Assembly: GCA_020310875.1 (NCBI GenBank)
Contig: CM035431.1
Coordinates: 17,964,267-18,028,266, forward strand
Direction of reading: 5' to 3'
From: Ceratopteris richardii
Taxonomy: Eukaryota; Streptophyta; Polypodiopsida; Polypodiales; Pteridaceae
Length of the DNA stretch: 64,000 bases
Under the pieces are notes generated by a model, which saw nothing but the letters and a program-made list of their open reading frames with translations, had not been told where the DNA came from and searched no databases. The position numbers and the translations under genes were made by a program. The first letter of the stretch is position 1; each line of letters starts with the position of its first letter. Below are positions 1-9,623 of this stretch, piece by piece.

Positions 1-345
1 CCAATCTGGCACTATGGAAACTTGATAAAGAGTGGCATGTTCCACAGGTGGTTTAATGCAGCAGATTGGGCATTCCTTACACAGCTTTTGGACATCAGCT
101 TCCATAGTCGGCCAATGCACTCTGAGTCTCCTTAGTTTCTACAGGGTTCGTTGCTTTCGAGTAGTGTTGCTCTAATGCACCTACATGTGCTAATTGCAAC
201 CATTTAGCATACTCGTCCTCTTCCACACAACAAGCTAGTATCCCTTGATCTGTGTGCTTGTGCATACTTCCTGCCATGATATGGTACTTTTGGGCTTTTA
301 CTACCTCCCTATCTTGAGTGTTTATGACTGGGTGGTTAGGCCCGT
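1..345 (-). mobile_element. Element B1, integrase fragment (Athila/Tat-like Ty3/gypsy)
   Basis: This is part of the integrase region of a minus-strand Ty3/gypsy element. The translated peptide around 95-277 contains GILACCVEEDEYAKWLQLAH, which recurs in the B2 integrase at about 16.5-16.7 kb, so the assignment rests on an internal match. The sequence runs off the left edge of the window and is interrupted at 345/346 by element A. The rest of B1 resumes at 11168. It is a fossil: partial and broken. Confidence 0.85.
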
Positions 346-1889
346 TGTCGGGATGAAATCCCGCAGGGAGTGTGCACTGAGTTTTTTTTCAAAAGTTCAT
401 TGTTTTTGAGTTTTTGTGTGATGTTTTGATCGAGAGAGTGGTATATTTTGTACATATTTAGGTCGAATTAATTGATTGTGTGATGCATAAATAAGTTTGA
501 GATGTATGTTAGATGTGTGTGTAAAAATAACTGACATTAGACCCATAAAAATTTAGGTTTGACCCTTGAAACTGACTGGAAACATGAGTTTATCCCCTGA
601 AAAATGAACTTGAACCCTTGGAAACCCTTGGAATTTAAGTCGAAACTGTAAATAAATCCATGAATTGACGAGCTTGAGATAATTATGAGTAAACCGCTAA
701 TTTTCCCGGCCAAAAACCCTAGGTCGGACCCTTGAAATTGGCAGTTATCTTAGGTCAAACCTTAAAAACCCATTAAAATGTAAATACCCAGTGTGAAACC
801 GAAACCATAGTTTATGGAAAAAATAAAATACCGTCGAAATTAGAAAGTTCATTAAGGAGGTTAGAACATTCTAGAAGGAAGTCCTAGGGGGGGCCTATAA
901 ATACGTGCATATGCATTTGTTTCTTCCTCATCCCGTGGATTGCCCTTGCGGAACATCTCCTCCAGGTTTATGTGGATGCTGATTATATGAAGTGAAAAGA
1001 AAGTGATTGAAGACTAAAGATAAAGACCTCATCCCGTGGATTGCCCTTGCGGAACATCTCCTCCAGGTTTATGTGGATGCTGATTATATGAAGTGAAGAG
1101 AAAGTGATTGAAGACGAAAGATAAAGACCTCACCCCGTGGTTTTTCTTGTGGAACTTCCTATAGTGAAGAGAAAGTGATTGAAGACAAAAGATAAAGACC
1201 CCACCCCGTGGATCTTGCTCGTGGATTATCACCTCCAGGTTACTGCGTGATCAGAGATTATTGTGAATTTTGAAGTAAAGAGCTACAAAGTGACGACCAG
1301 AAGAAAAGCTTGGATCGAAGTAAAGTGAAGAAGAGATTAAATCGCAAAGACCAGAAGACAAAGATCGAGGGTGACTTCCTGCACTGTAGCGGGAGGCCTA
1401 CATCATATCCAACCGATCCGCACTGTAGCGGCGGCATTTATTTGTAATTATCTGTTCTGCACTGTAGCGGATTTTTGTATCGCGGACCTGCACTGTAGCG
1501 GGCATCACTGTATCATTCAGATTTTATTGTATCATCGAGTTTGTATATACACCGACCCAGTGATTTCGAGAATCAGTGCTGTATCTGATTTGTCTCTTTC
1601 TCGACGCCTACGGTCGTGTATGCACGCACGTCTCGACACTTCCGAGGGGCAAGGGGCCCACGCGTACGAAGATCACGCACGCTCCAGAGAGCAGAGGCGA
1701 GGCGCCCAGCGTGCAGATGTCGCTCGTAGGACAGCGGGAACGGCGCACCAGAACGGGGCCTGATCCAACCCCACGCGAGGCGCCCAGCGCGTAGATGCCG
1801 CTCGCAGGACAGCGGGAACGATGCACCAGAACGGGGCCTGATCCAACCCCACGCACCGACTTCCCGCCACGACCTCCTTCTTCCTGACA
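346..1889 (+). repeat. Element A 5' LTR
   Basis: A 1,544-base direct repeat, paired with 9624-11167. The 5' part is AT-rich. A promoter-like block lies at 864-904. The rest, which should be transcribed, carries three kinds of internal repeat. A unit of about 101 bases starts near 925, 1027 and 1128, with a shortened copy at 1199. The motif CACTGTAGCGG occurs at 1382, 1421, 1460 and 1491. A GC-rich 74-base unit is doubled between about 1703 and 1855. The 3' third is CpG-rich, unlike the AT-rich start. Confidence 0.95.
864..904 (+). promoter_or_regulatory. Element A 5' LTR promoter: heat-shock-element motif plus TATA box
   Basis: GAACATTCTAGAA at 864-876 is a perfect three-unit GAAnnTTCnnGAA array, the consensus bound by heat-shock factors. 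An extra GAAnnTTC lies at 843-850. A TATA box, TATAAATAC, follows at 896-904, which would place the transcript start near 930. The spacing between motif and TATA box suits a plant promoter. The motif match is seen directly; heat induction is inference. Confidence 0.6.
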
Positions 1890-1891
1890 CC

Positions 1892-1921
1892 TGAACCCGA
1901 CGTGAAACGAACACGCAACCT
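1892..1921 (+). other. Element A primer binding site, tRNA-Trp type
   Basis: Two bases after the LTR, TGAACCCGACGTGAA is the complement of plant cytosolic tRNA-Trp from its discriminator base inward. The match continues to about 1921 (30 bases in all) with a single mismatch at 1907. That base faces tRNA position 58. The TGG expected opposite the tRNA CCA end is absent. The tRNA sequence is from memory. Element C has the same first 15 bases at 25623-25637. Confidence 0.7.
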
Positions 1922-2332
1922 ACTCCTTGAGAAGACAGACAAGAACCTCGGCATCGGACAGAGATTTCAGGTACCAGCATTTCAAGTTATTTGAATTTTG
2001 CATTGTTTCACATACACATTGAACAGAAAGATTGTCTTGCTGTTTGAGTTTGAGCACCCACACTTTGCATTAGTATAGTCCATACGTGTGAGTTTTTTTT
2101 CCCGCTTAGACTAGGGATTTGCTGATTTTCTAGTTTAGAGAGAACGTTAGAAATTGAAAAGGGGAAAAATACATTGAAGTTTCTGAGATTTAAGGAAAGA
2201 AGAGATACACCTGACTTTGGCCTAGAAAGGAGCATTGACTGAGTTTACCCTCTGGCTCGTGACTCATCAAACTTCTTCTCTGATCTCTACTCAGAGCTTA
2301 GAGAAATAATTGAGCCACTTACGCTGGACCTT
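1922..2332 (+). other. Element A untranslated leader
   Basis: This stretch between the primer site and the first gag codons has no coding signal on either strand that matches its neighbours. It is AT-rich with some pyrimidine-rich runs. I see no tandem repeat or strong palindrome, unlike the leaders of B2 and E. Confidence 0.6.
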
Positions 2333-4963
2333 GTGTTACGTTCTAGGACAGAGCAGAGAAGAGAGATGGAGGATATATTCAAGGAAATGGTAATAGAGAA
2401 ACAGGGGGCTCGTGTAGTTCAAGTAGTATTGAGAGAAAAAGGGAAGTTTACAGGCTTGAATGTAACCGAGTACCTAGATGTTTTTGAGGAACAGGCACGG
2501 ATTTATGGTCTACCCGAGGATGTGTTTACACATTATTTCACACGGGTAGTATCAGGATCCATTTTAGCCCCTATTACAGCACATATAGCAAAGCCTTGGG
2601 CCGAATTCAGAAAAGAATTGCATAAACTGTTTTATTTAGAAGACTTTTCCCAACACAGTAGAGAAGGGTTCATGCGGTGGATAAGCTCTCCAAAGCCCAC
2701 TGCATCCCTCACTCAACTTTTGAATGAGTTCTTGAGAAGATATGAACAACTTCCACAAGCCGATTTAGATGCTTTGAAACCTGATCTAGTTATATCTTTC
2801 CTTAGGATCTTAAGTCTTGAAGACAGGACTGAGGTCGAAAGGAGGATTGAAGAGCCTGGGAAGAGATTTGGATTGACTGAAGATTGGGGTGTAGTGAGGA
2901 GAGAGGTAGAAGCAGTTGCCCAGATGAGGCAATGCCAGGCGGTACTATATGATAGACCTGCAGTGGTAACACCACAACCGCCTAGGGAAGCTCCACTTCC
3001 GACAATTCCGAATGTGCCTGCGACGTCAGCTTTTGCTAATGTTGCATCCACTTCGCGATCGCCAATCGAGCTACAGGTTGAGATTCTCAGTCGACAGATA
3101 GAGAATCTTATTACGATGCAAGCGTCTATGTCAAAAGAAATGGCGAGTATTCACAATAAAGTTAATTCTATGGGATATCAGGACCCCACTCCTCCTCAGG
3201 CGAATATGAGTTATGCAGATACATTACAGAGAGGCACTATGCCCATTCCCAATATGCAAGGCTATGTGATGCCATAGCCTGCACCTCCAGTGCAGCCTGT
3301 TGCCCAACAGATACCTACACCACCAGTGCAAACCACATTTCAAAGAAACACTGGACCTTTTGAGAGACGAGCGACTGGTGGGTTTGGAGGGGCTAAGAGA
3401 TGCGTATGGTGTGATGCACAAGAGCATTTTTCATATGCCTGTGAAGAGCTTAAGCTAGCAAAAGAGCATCAACTGGTGATAGATATCAATAAGAAGTTAT
3501 GTGACTTCAGGACCTTCCTTCCTCTACCTGTGAATTGGGGAAAGGGGGGAATGAAGAAGTTTTATGAAGATTTATCTGGCAATAATGCAAGTACATCAGC
3601 TGCACGATTAGAACCTGTTGAGGAGGAAGATGAAAAAGTGCCTAGACCTCGACCCCAAAGAAATTATTCCATAGAGGCTTTAGTGAGGGCTAGGGATGCC
3701 ATTATGCAGAAGACTGCCTGGAAGTCTCCGGTTGATGAATCCTCGGTCTATTCGCACATAGCAAATGTGGAGGAAAAGAGGAAAAGAGATGAGAGTCACG
3801 AAGAGACTGAGCCTGAAAGAAGAGTGACTAGAAAGCAAAGCCAAGAGGCCGAAGAAAAAGCTAAAGAGCCAGAGAAGAAAGTTCAGTTCAAAGAGCCTGT
3901 TGTTTCAAAGGAAGAGGCAAAGAGGAAAGAGATAAGAGAGGGAAAGAGGCGGGCTGGGCCAACTAAGATTCAAGAATCGACTAAAGAAAAAGAGAAAGAA
4001 CCAGAACCTATTCAAAAGACCGATCAAATTCAAGAAAGTATTCAAGAGGCTGACAAAGAAAAGAAGAAGAAAAAGAAGAGAACTCCAAAGGCTGTATTAA
4101 TTTCTGAGTTGGAAAGGAAAAATGATGCAAGAGAGATATTAAATGACATTTTACTGAAGAGCCAAGTGACCATGTCCTTGGAGCAGGTCTTCTCCATAGC
4201 GAAGCCTGAGTTCAAAGACAGTTTTATAAAGCTGGTTAAGAGAAAGAGGTTTCCACTACCTGAAGATGTAGAGATGGAAGAAGTACCTGAAGATATTCAA
4301 GTGACAAATGAAGTAGTTGCACTGAGTGACACATCTGATGATGATGATGATGAGGTTGCCAGGTGTCATAAAAATTCTCTAGGTCCTATAATACCTGATG
4401 ATGAGATGAGGAAGATAGAAAGTGAGTTTAGCAGGACCTTTTGGGCAAGAGGAACTCCAGAGATAAAGGTGAAGTTAGGGAGCAACGAGGAGTCATGTTT
4501 TGCTCTGTCCTTGATTGACTCAGGGTCAGAAATAAATGTGATTTCTAAGAAGCTCTATGATAAGTTTAGGTGGCCGATTGATAAAGATCATGGATGGAGG
4601 ATGAGGACAGCGGATAATGGTTCAGGAGCACTGCTTGGGGCATGCGCCTTTGTGCCTGTGACCATAGGTGGGATTTCTGAGGAATTTCACTTCTTTGTCC
4701 AGGACCATTGTTCATATGAGGCTATCCTTGGGCAGCCCTTTATAGCTCAGGTAAGAATGGAGACTAAGGCCATGGATGATGGATCTGCCTATGCACGAAT
4801 CCGTTCTAGATCTGGTCTACATTCTTTGCAAGTGATGATTGTGTGTCCAAATCACTCCAGAAATAGAAAGAATATAAGAAAGAAACCTATTAATTCACAT
4901 GACCATGATGAGTGTATGCCTGTTGAAGAGTATGGAGCTTCTGCTGATCAAAATTTCTGTTAG
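2333..4963 (+). pseudogene. gag-pro: Element A gag-protease region (fossil)
   Basis: The capsid-like start (MEDIFKEMVIEKQGARVV) is followed by a charged region and one zinc knuckle, CVWCDAQEHFSYAC, of the form CX2CX4HX4C, near 3398-3440. A Lys/Glu-rich linker follows. A retropepsin with DSGSEINVIS lies near 4515, and its C-terminal ILGQPF near 4728. Gag packages the element RNA into cytoplasmic particles and the protease matures it. The order and most residues match element C. The region ends at a conserved recoding-type signal. As a coding region it is broken and is treated here as a fossil. Confidence 0.85.
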
Positions 4964-4991
4964 GATCCACTGTTGAGCGAGACAACAGTGG
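4951..4991 (+). promoter_or_regulatory. Candidate -1 frameshift signal between gag-pro and pol, element A
   Basis: A heptamer A AAT TTC (4951-4957) is in the gag-pro reading phase and fits the X XXY YYZ slippery pattern. Nine bases later comes a perfect 9-bp hairpin: CCACTGTTG at 4967-4975, loop AGCGAGA, CAACAGTGG at 4983-4991. Element C has the same arrangement with identical spacing and loop. Minus-one frameshifting between gag and pol is a known expression mode of LTR retroelements; that it works here is inference. Confidence 0.6.
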
Positions 4992-4999
4992 GAGTTGGT

Positions 5000-7900
5000 T
5001 TGATGTCTCGCATGACTTTGTACATACTTTTGAAAGCTTTTCTATTTACTCATCTGCATTCAAGTTGCTATGTTTACAAAAAGAAAATGTTTCAAATAAA
5101 TTTAGAAAATTTCATGAGAGACACTATAAGCATTTAGGAATGATGTTACCTGATGAGAAGATTGAAGATGTGATCCAGTTGGAGAGAAGTTCGACTACTC
5201 TGGAAGAGCTTGAGCAGGCATTTGAGAGAAATGAGAAATCAGAAATCATTATGCTCAGCTCTATCCAAGAGTATGAGATGATTAAGGAGTTTATGAGAGA
5301 GCATGAAGTAAATGTAAATACGAAGTATAAGACTGTGGATAAGAAAGTGAAGCCTATAGCTCAGCCATTGCCAGAAGATAGTCATGAAAAGTATCTGTGA
5401 GTGTCAGATGACCCTATGCTGAGATGAAGAGAGCTCATAGGGCATCATTTTACTGATGAGACTATTAAAGAGATCAAGTTTGGAGAGAAATTGTTCCTGA
5501 GAGAAGAAGAGAAAAAGAAATTTATTGAAGTCATCAAGAAACACGAAAAAGCATTTGCACTTTTCCCTCATGAGATAGGTTGTGCGGACCCAAAACAAGT
5601 ACCTCCCATGATTATCTTTACAGTGCCACATATACCATGGAATATCCGGCCTATACCAGTCCCAAAGGCTCACTTACCTGAGCTGATGAGGTTGCTAAAG
5701 GAAAAGATTTCCATGCGGATATTGGAACCCTCCTCGGCTCCATATTCAAATAGGTGGTTTACTGTGCCTAAGAAAAATGGGAAACTTCATTTCATTCAGG
5801 ATCTGCAACCTGTCAATAAAGTCACAATTAGAAATGTAGGAACAGGACCTATAGTGGACGAGTTTGCTGAAGCATTTGCTGGGCATTCCATATACTCTAT
5901 GGGGGACCTATATTCAGGTTATGACCAGTTTCTGTTGGCTATGGAGAGTAGAGACATTACGACCATGAGGACTCCACTGGGCCTTGTACGCATGTGTACT
6001 TTGCCACAGGGAGCGACGAATTATGTGGCTCACATGATGAATGCCATGAATCTGGTTTTACGAGACTTTATACCATCTGTGACTATGCCATTCATTGATG
6101 ATGTTCCGATAAAGGGATGTGAGGAAAGAGTGAAAGATGTGAGTTTAGATGCTTCAGGATGTAGAAAGTTTTTGAGAGATCATATTGCTGATTGTGAGAG
6201 GATCTTTGAGAGATTTGAAGATGTGGGGCTAACACTTTCTTTAGAGAAATCGGTTTTTGGCGTTGATGAGGTCCTCATTGTAGGGCATCTATGTGGACAT
6301 TATGGCCGCAAGCCATACCCGCAGAAAGTTGAGGCCATTAGCAGGATCTCTGAAGTGTGTCGTAATGTCAGTGAGGTGAGAAGGTTTCTAGGAGCCTGTG
6401 TATTCTATGTGATATGGATTCCTCACTTTGCTCACGTTGCGAACCCCTTATATGATCTCCTGAGAAAGAGAAAGAAGTTTGTATGGATAGAGAAACAGTC
6501 GAGAGCGATGCGTAGACTGAATCAACTGCTAATTGAAGCTCCGATTCTGAAGCGTGTTGACTATTCAGGTCAGAGACCTATCATTTTGACCGTTGATACC
6601 AGTCCTATTGGTATAGGCTGGGTCATAGGGCAAGATGATGATGAAGGGCAGAGATATGCAGTGCGCTTTGGTGCTAAGATCCTACATGATACCCTAGAAA
6701 ATATCCTCAGATTAAGAGAGAGTTATGGGGATTAGTGACTGCTTTAAAGAGCGATAAAGAGTATTTCATTGGGGCGAATGTGATAGTTGAGACTGACTGT
6801 CTTCCACTGATTGGCATGATTGCAAATTGTTCATCTCCGGATATTGCTATGCTTAGATGGATCTCTTATATAAAGTTTATAAATCCTGCATTTGTACACA
6901 TAGCTGGGAAGTTGAATACAGTTGCTGATATGCTTTCAAGAGCGAAATTTGATGATGATTCTGATGATGATGATGAGGTAGAAAGGGATATACATATGAT
7001 AAGATACGATCCATTGGTATATGCATATGAGCAGTTCCGTGAGAGTGAGTATGATGGTGAGTGGAGAGATATAGGGAGATATCTGAGTACTCTAAAACCT
7101 TCCCCAGGCTGGTCCACAAATAAGTATAGATCCATCAGGAAGAAGTCTTACAACTTTTTCTTGAAGGATGGTCTTATTTGGTGACACGCTAAAGGCAAGG
7201 TGAAGAGTCCACAGAGAGTACTAAGTTCGAGGATTCTTCAGAGAAAAGTTATGAGAGAGATGCATGAGACCTTATGGGCAGGTCACAAAGGATTTTATGC
7301 TACATATGAGAAGATTAGGGAAGCTTACTGGTGGCCAGGGATTTATGTAAGTGTGAGAGGTCTTGTAGACACTTGTGCTACATGCCAGGTGCATTCATCA
7401 GTTAGGCACAGAGACCCGTTACATCCGACTTACCCTCCTTGTATCCATTACAAGTGGGTAGTCGACCTTGTAACCATGCCCAAAGGGATAGATAAGATGA
7501 GATACATTGTACTTGCCAGAGAATACTTGACCAACCATGTGGAAGGTCGAGCTCTTCGTACGAAGACTACTTATAATGTATGCAAATTCCTTTTAGAAGA
7601 AGTGATCTCGAGATTCGGATATGTTGAGAAAGTGGTTGCAGACAGGGGAGAGTTGGATGCGAGAGAGGCAAAAGAGTTCTTTGATCATCATGGGATTCGA
7701 TTGTCTCTCACCACTGCCTATAATCCAGAGGCAAATGGGAAAATCGAGAGAGGTCACCCTTCCATCGTGAAGGCGATCTCTAAGGCTTGCAGCGATGACA
7801 TCAAGCAGTGGCCTAGGTTTCTTCCATTCGCGTTATGGGCTGATAGGATGACTTACACTCGGTCCATAGGTTTTATGCCTGCTGAATTGATGTACTGTCA

Positions 7901-8393
7901 AAAGCCAATCTTCCTCATCCAGACTCAGATAGTGACATGGTTGACGCTCCCATGGAATGATGGTATGACAAGAGAAGAGTTATTATCATTGAGAATAAAG
8001 CAGTTAGAACAAGGGAATGAAAAGTTAAAAGAAGCAGTCCAAAAGTTAAAGGAGTCAAGGCTAAAGAACAAGATTTATTTTGACAAAACCCATCGACTCA
8101 GACCACGTAGGATTGAGGTAGATGATTGGGTGTTGGTGTACGACAGTACATTCGATACTCAGTACGATGCTAAGAAGAAATTAACCAAACGATGGTTTGG
8201 GTCGTATGTGGTTACGTCTGTGTTTGAGAATGGTACGTATGCACTTCGTGAGTTAGACAGTACTCCTTTGAGATCTTTGATTGCAGGAAAGAGGGTAAAA
8301 TTATTTAAGAAAAGAAATGAAGCGGATTATGAGATTGAGCAAGAACTTCTGGAGGGAACTGATGACACTGAGGCTGATGCTAATGAAGAATGA
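5000..8393 (+). pseudogene. pol: Element A pol region: RT, RNase H, integrase (fossil)
   Basis: The reverse transcriptase fingers and palm run from about 5640 to 6330, with MGDLYSGYDQ and the palm motif FIDD near 6090. RNase H follows at about 6580-6960. Integrase starts near 7255 with an H-H-C-C zinc-binding region (HETLWAGHKG, then CATC). The catalytic core shows VVDLVTMP, VADRGELD and NGKIERGH near 7460, 7635 and 7735. A basic C-terminal module ends at 8393. Integrase inserts the DNA copy. The motif set is shared with element C and resembles fungal gypsy elements more than the plant Athila/Tat elements around it. Broken. Confidence 0.88.
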
Positions 8394-8845
8394 TAAACCA
8401 TGAAGATAAAGAAAAGCTGGATCAAAATGAAAAAAAAAATGACCAGGTGAAACGTTTCTGATTTGAGATGTGTTTTCTTTCTGATAGAAGCATATGCATT
8501 GCATTGATGTGCATAATAAAGATATGTATGAGTTTATGAAAATCATGTACAATAAAGATAACAAAGATCTATTATGGATTTGCATGAAGCATGAATGACT
8601 AGGAAATTATATGAGTGAGATTAGTTAGCAGACTAGAGACTTTTGGGAGTGAAAGCTTGGGAATGTGATGGCATGCTTAGACCGAGTGCATGTATATGCT
8701 GATTGATTTGAGCACTTAGTGCGTGGGAAAGTTTGGATCCTAGTATTTATTTCTTGTGAGATCTTACCTCCATATGGATCGTGATTTATATAGAAAGACA
8801 TTCATATTCATGCCAGCTTATATGTGCGTGTATGTTGTTGGTGCG

Positions 8846-9126
8846 CTACGATGGGCTAGTAGGCGGGTGGAACCACCTTGGTCGGGTGATCAAGGCCACG
8901 AGCCGTAGCTAGTTTCATCGTAGGCCTAACCTATCTGTTGTCATGCGCCTGTATGGGTCGGTAGGCGGGTAGAGTCACTCTGATCGGGTGGTCAGAGCCA
9001 CAAGCTGACGTCAATTTCATGCAGGGCTGATATTGTGTATGTCGTGCGCTATGTCGGGTCGGCAGACAGGTGGAATAAACTTGGCCGGGCGGACAAGTCC
9101 ATGAGTCGCACCCGATTTCGACATAG
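8846..9126 (+). ncRNA. Three-copy structured RNA module, element A
   Basis: Three tandem copies of about 80-100 bases each have an outer 8-bp closing stem: CTACGATG/CATCGTAG (8846-8853 with 8916-8923), CCTGTATG/CATGCAGG (8948-8955 with 9018-9025), CTATGTCG/CGACATAG (9049-9056 with 9119-9126). Each also has an inner hairpin: CCTTG/CAAGG at 8876/8891, CTCTGA/TCAGAG at 8978/8992, ACTTG/CAAGT at 9079/9094. Stem sequences differ between copies while pairing is kept, and the loops keep a CGGG core. No reading frame spans the module. Its function is unknown; it would be in the 3' part of the element RNA. Confidence 0.65.
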
Positions 9127-9578
9127 GCCGATTTGTGAAAAATAAAAGATAAAAAGAAATGTTGAGCTGAGATGAAGAGGAAAAGAAAAAGAAAAAGAAA
9201 AATGAAAAAGAAAAAGAAAAAGAAAGAAAGATCTAATGGAGAGTTGGATAAGTAGGAGATAAATAGTAGGAATCGAGGTATATTCTACAAACTGAGTTAG
9301 TAGAAACATATGTATATGCTAGTACTTAGAATGAGCAGTTGGATCTGAACCAGTTGAACGATCAAGATCTAGAAAGCCGACGATTTATTCATGTGATTAC
9401 TTGTCAGATTGCAGACGCAAAAACATAATATGATGATTGTGAAGCTTGAATCTACCTAATTTTCTAGAATTCATACCAATCTTTATAAAAAAAAATTGCA
9501 TGACTGCATGAGACCATGAAAGGCATAAAAAGTGTAAAGAAATTTTAAAATAACCCTGATACTCTTCTGTTGGATCTT

Positions 9579-9623
9579 GCAGGTTGGCCCATCGGGACGA
9601 TGTGCAGGTTTAGCGGGGGCAAA
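9579..9623 (+). other. Element A conserved 3' motif and polypurine tract
   Basis: GCAGGTTGGCCCATCGGGAC and the next 22 bases recur before the C 3' LTR with one difference. The end, GCGGGGGCAAA, abuts the LTR and is the likely plus-strand primer. The conservation contrasts with the unrelated LTRs next to it. Confidence 0.65.

Larger units (their letters stand above)
8394..9623 (+). other. Element A 3' untranslated region
   Basis: A non-coding stretch of 1.2 kb between pol and the 3' LTR. The first part shares short blocks with the matching part of element C, for example CAGGTGAAAC just after pol. The middle holds the structured triple module (8846-9126). It is followed by a purine-rich run of A and G at about 9128-9235, which could act as an extra polypurine tract. 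The last 45 bases are the conserved 3' motif. Confidence 0.7.

Noticed and set aside
1371-1794. ORFs of 70-135 codons in the LTRs of element A
   Set aside because: They arise from the GC-rich internal repeats, occur on both strands and several frames at once, and show no protein-like pattern.
8846-9126. tRNA genes or a tRNA-derived SINE in the triple module
   Set aside because: The size and the closing stem with an inner hairpin recall a cloverleaf, but I find no convincing T-arm or D-arm and no clear A and B boxes, and the module occurs only inside the elements.
9049-9309. A minus-strand ORF rich in Phe and Leu
   Set aside because: It is the complement of a purine-rich run next to the structured module, so it is a composition artefact.
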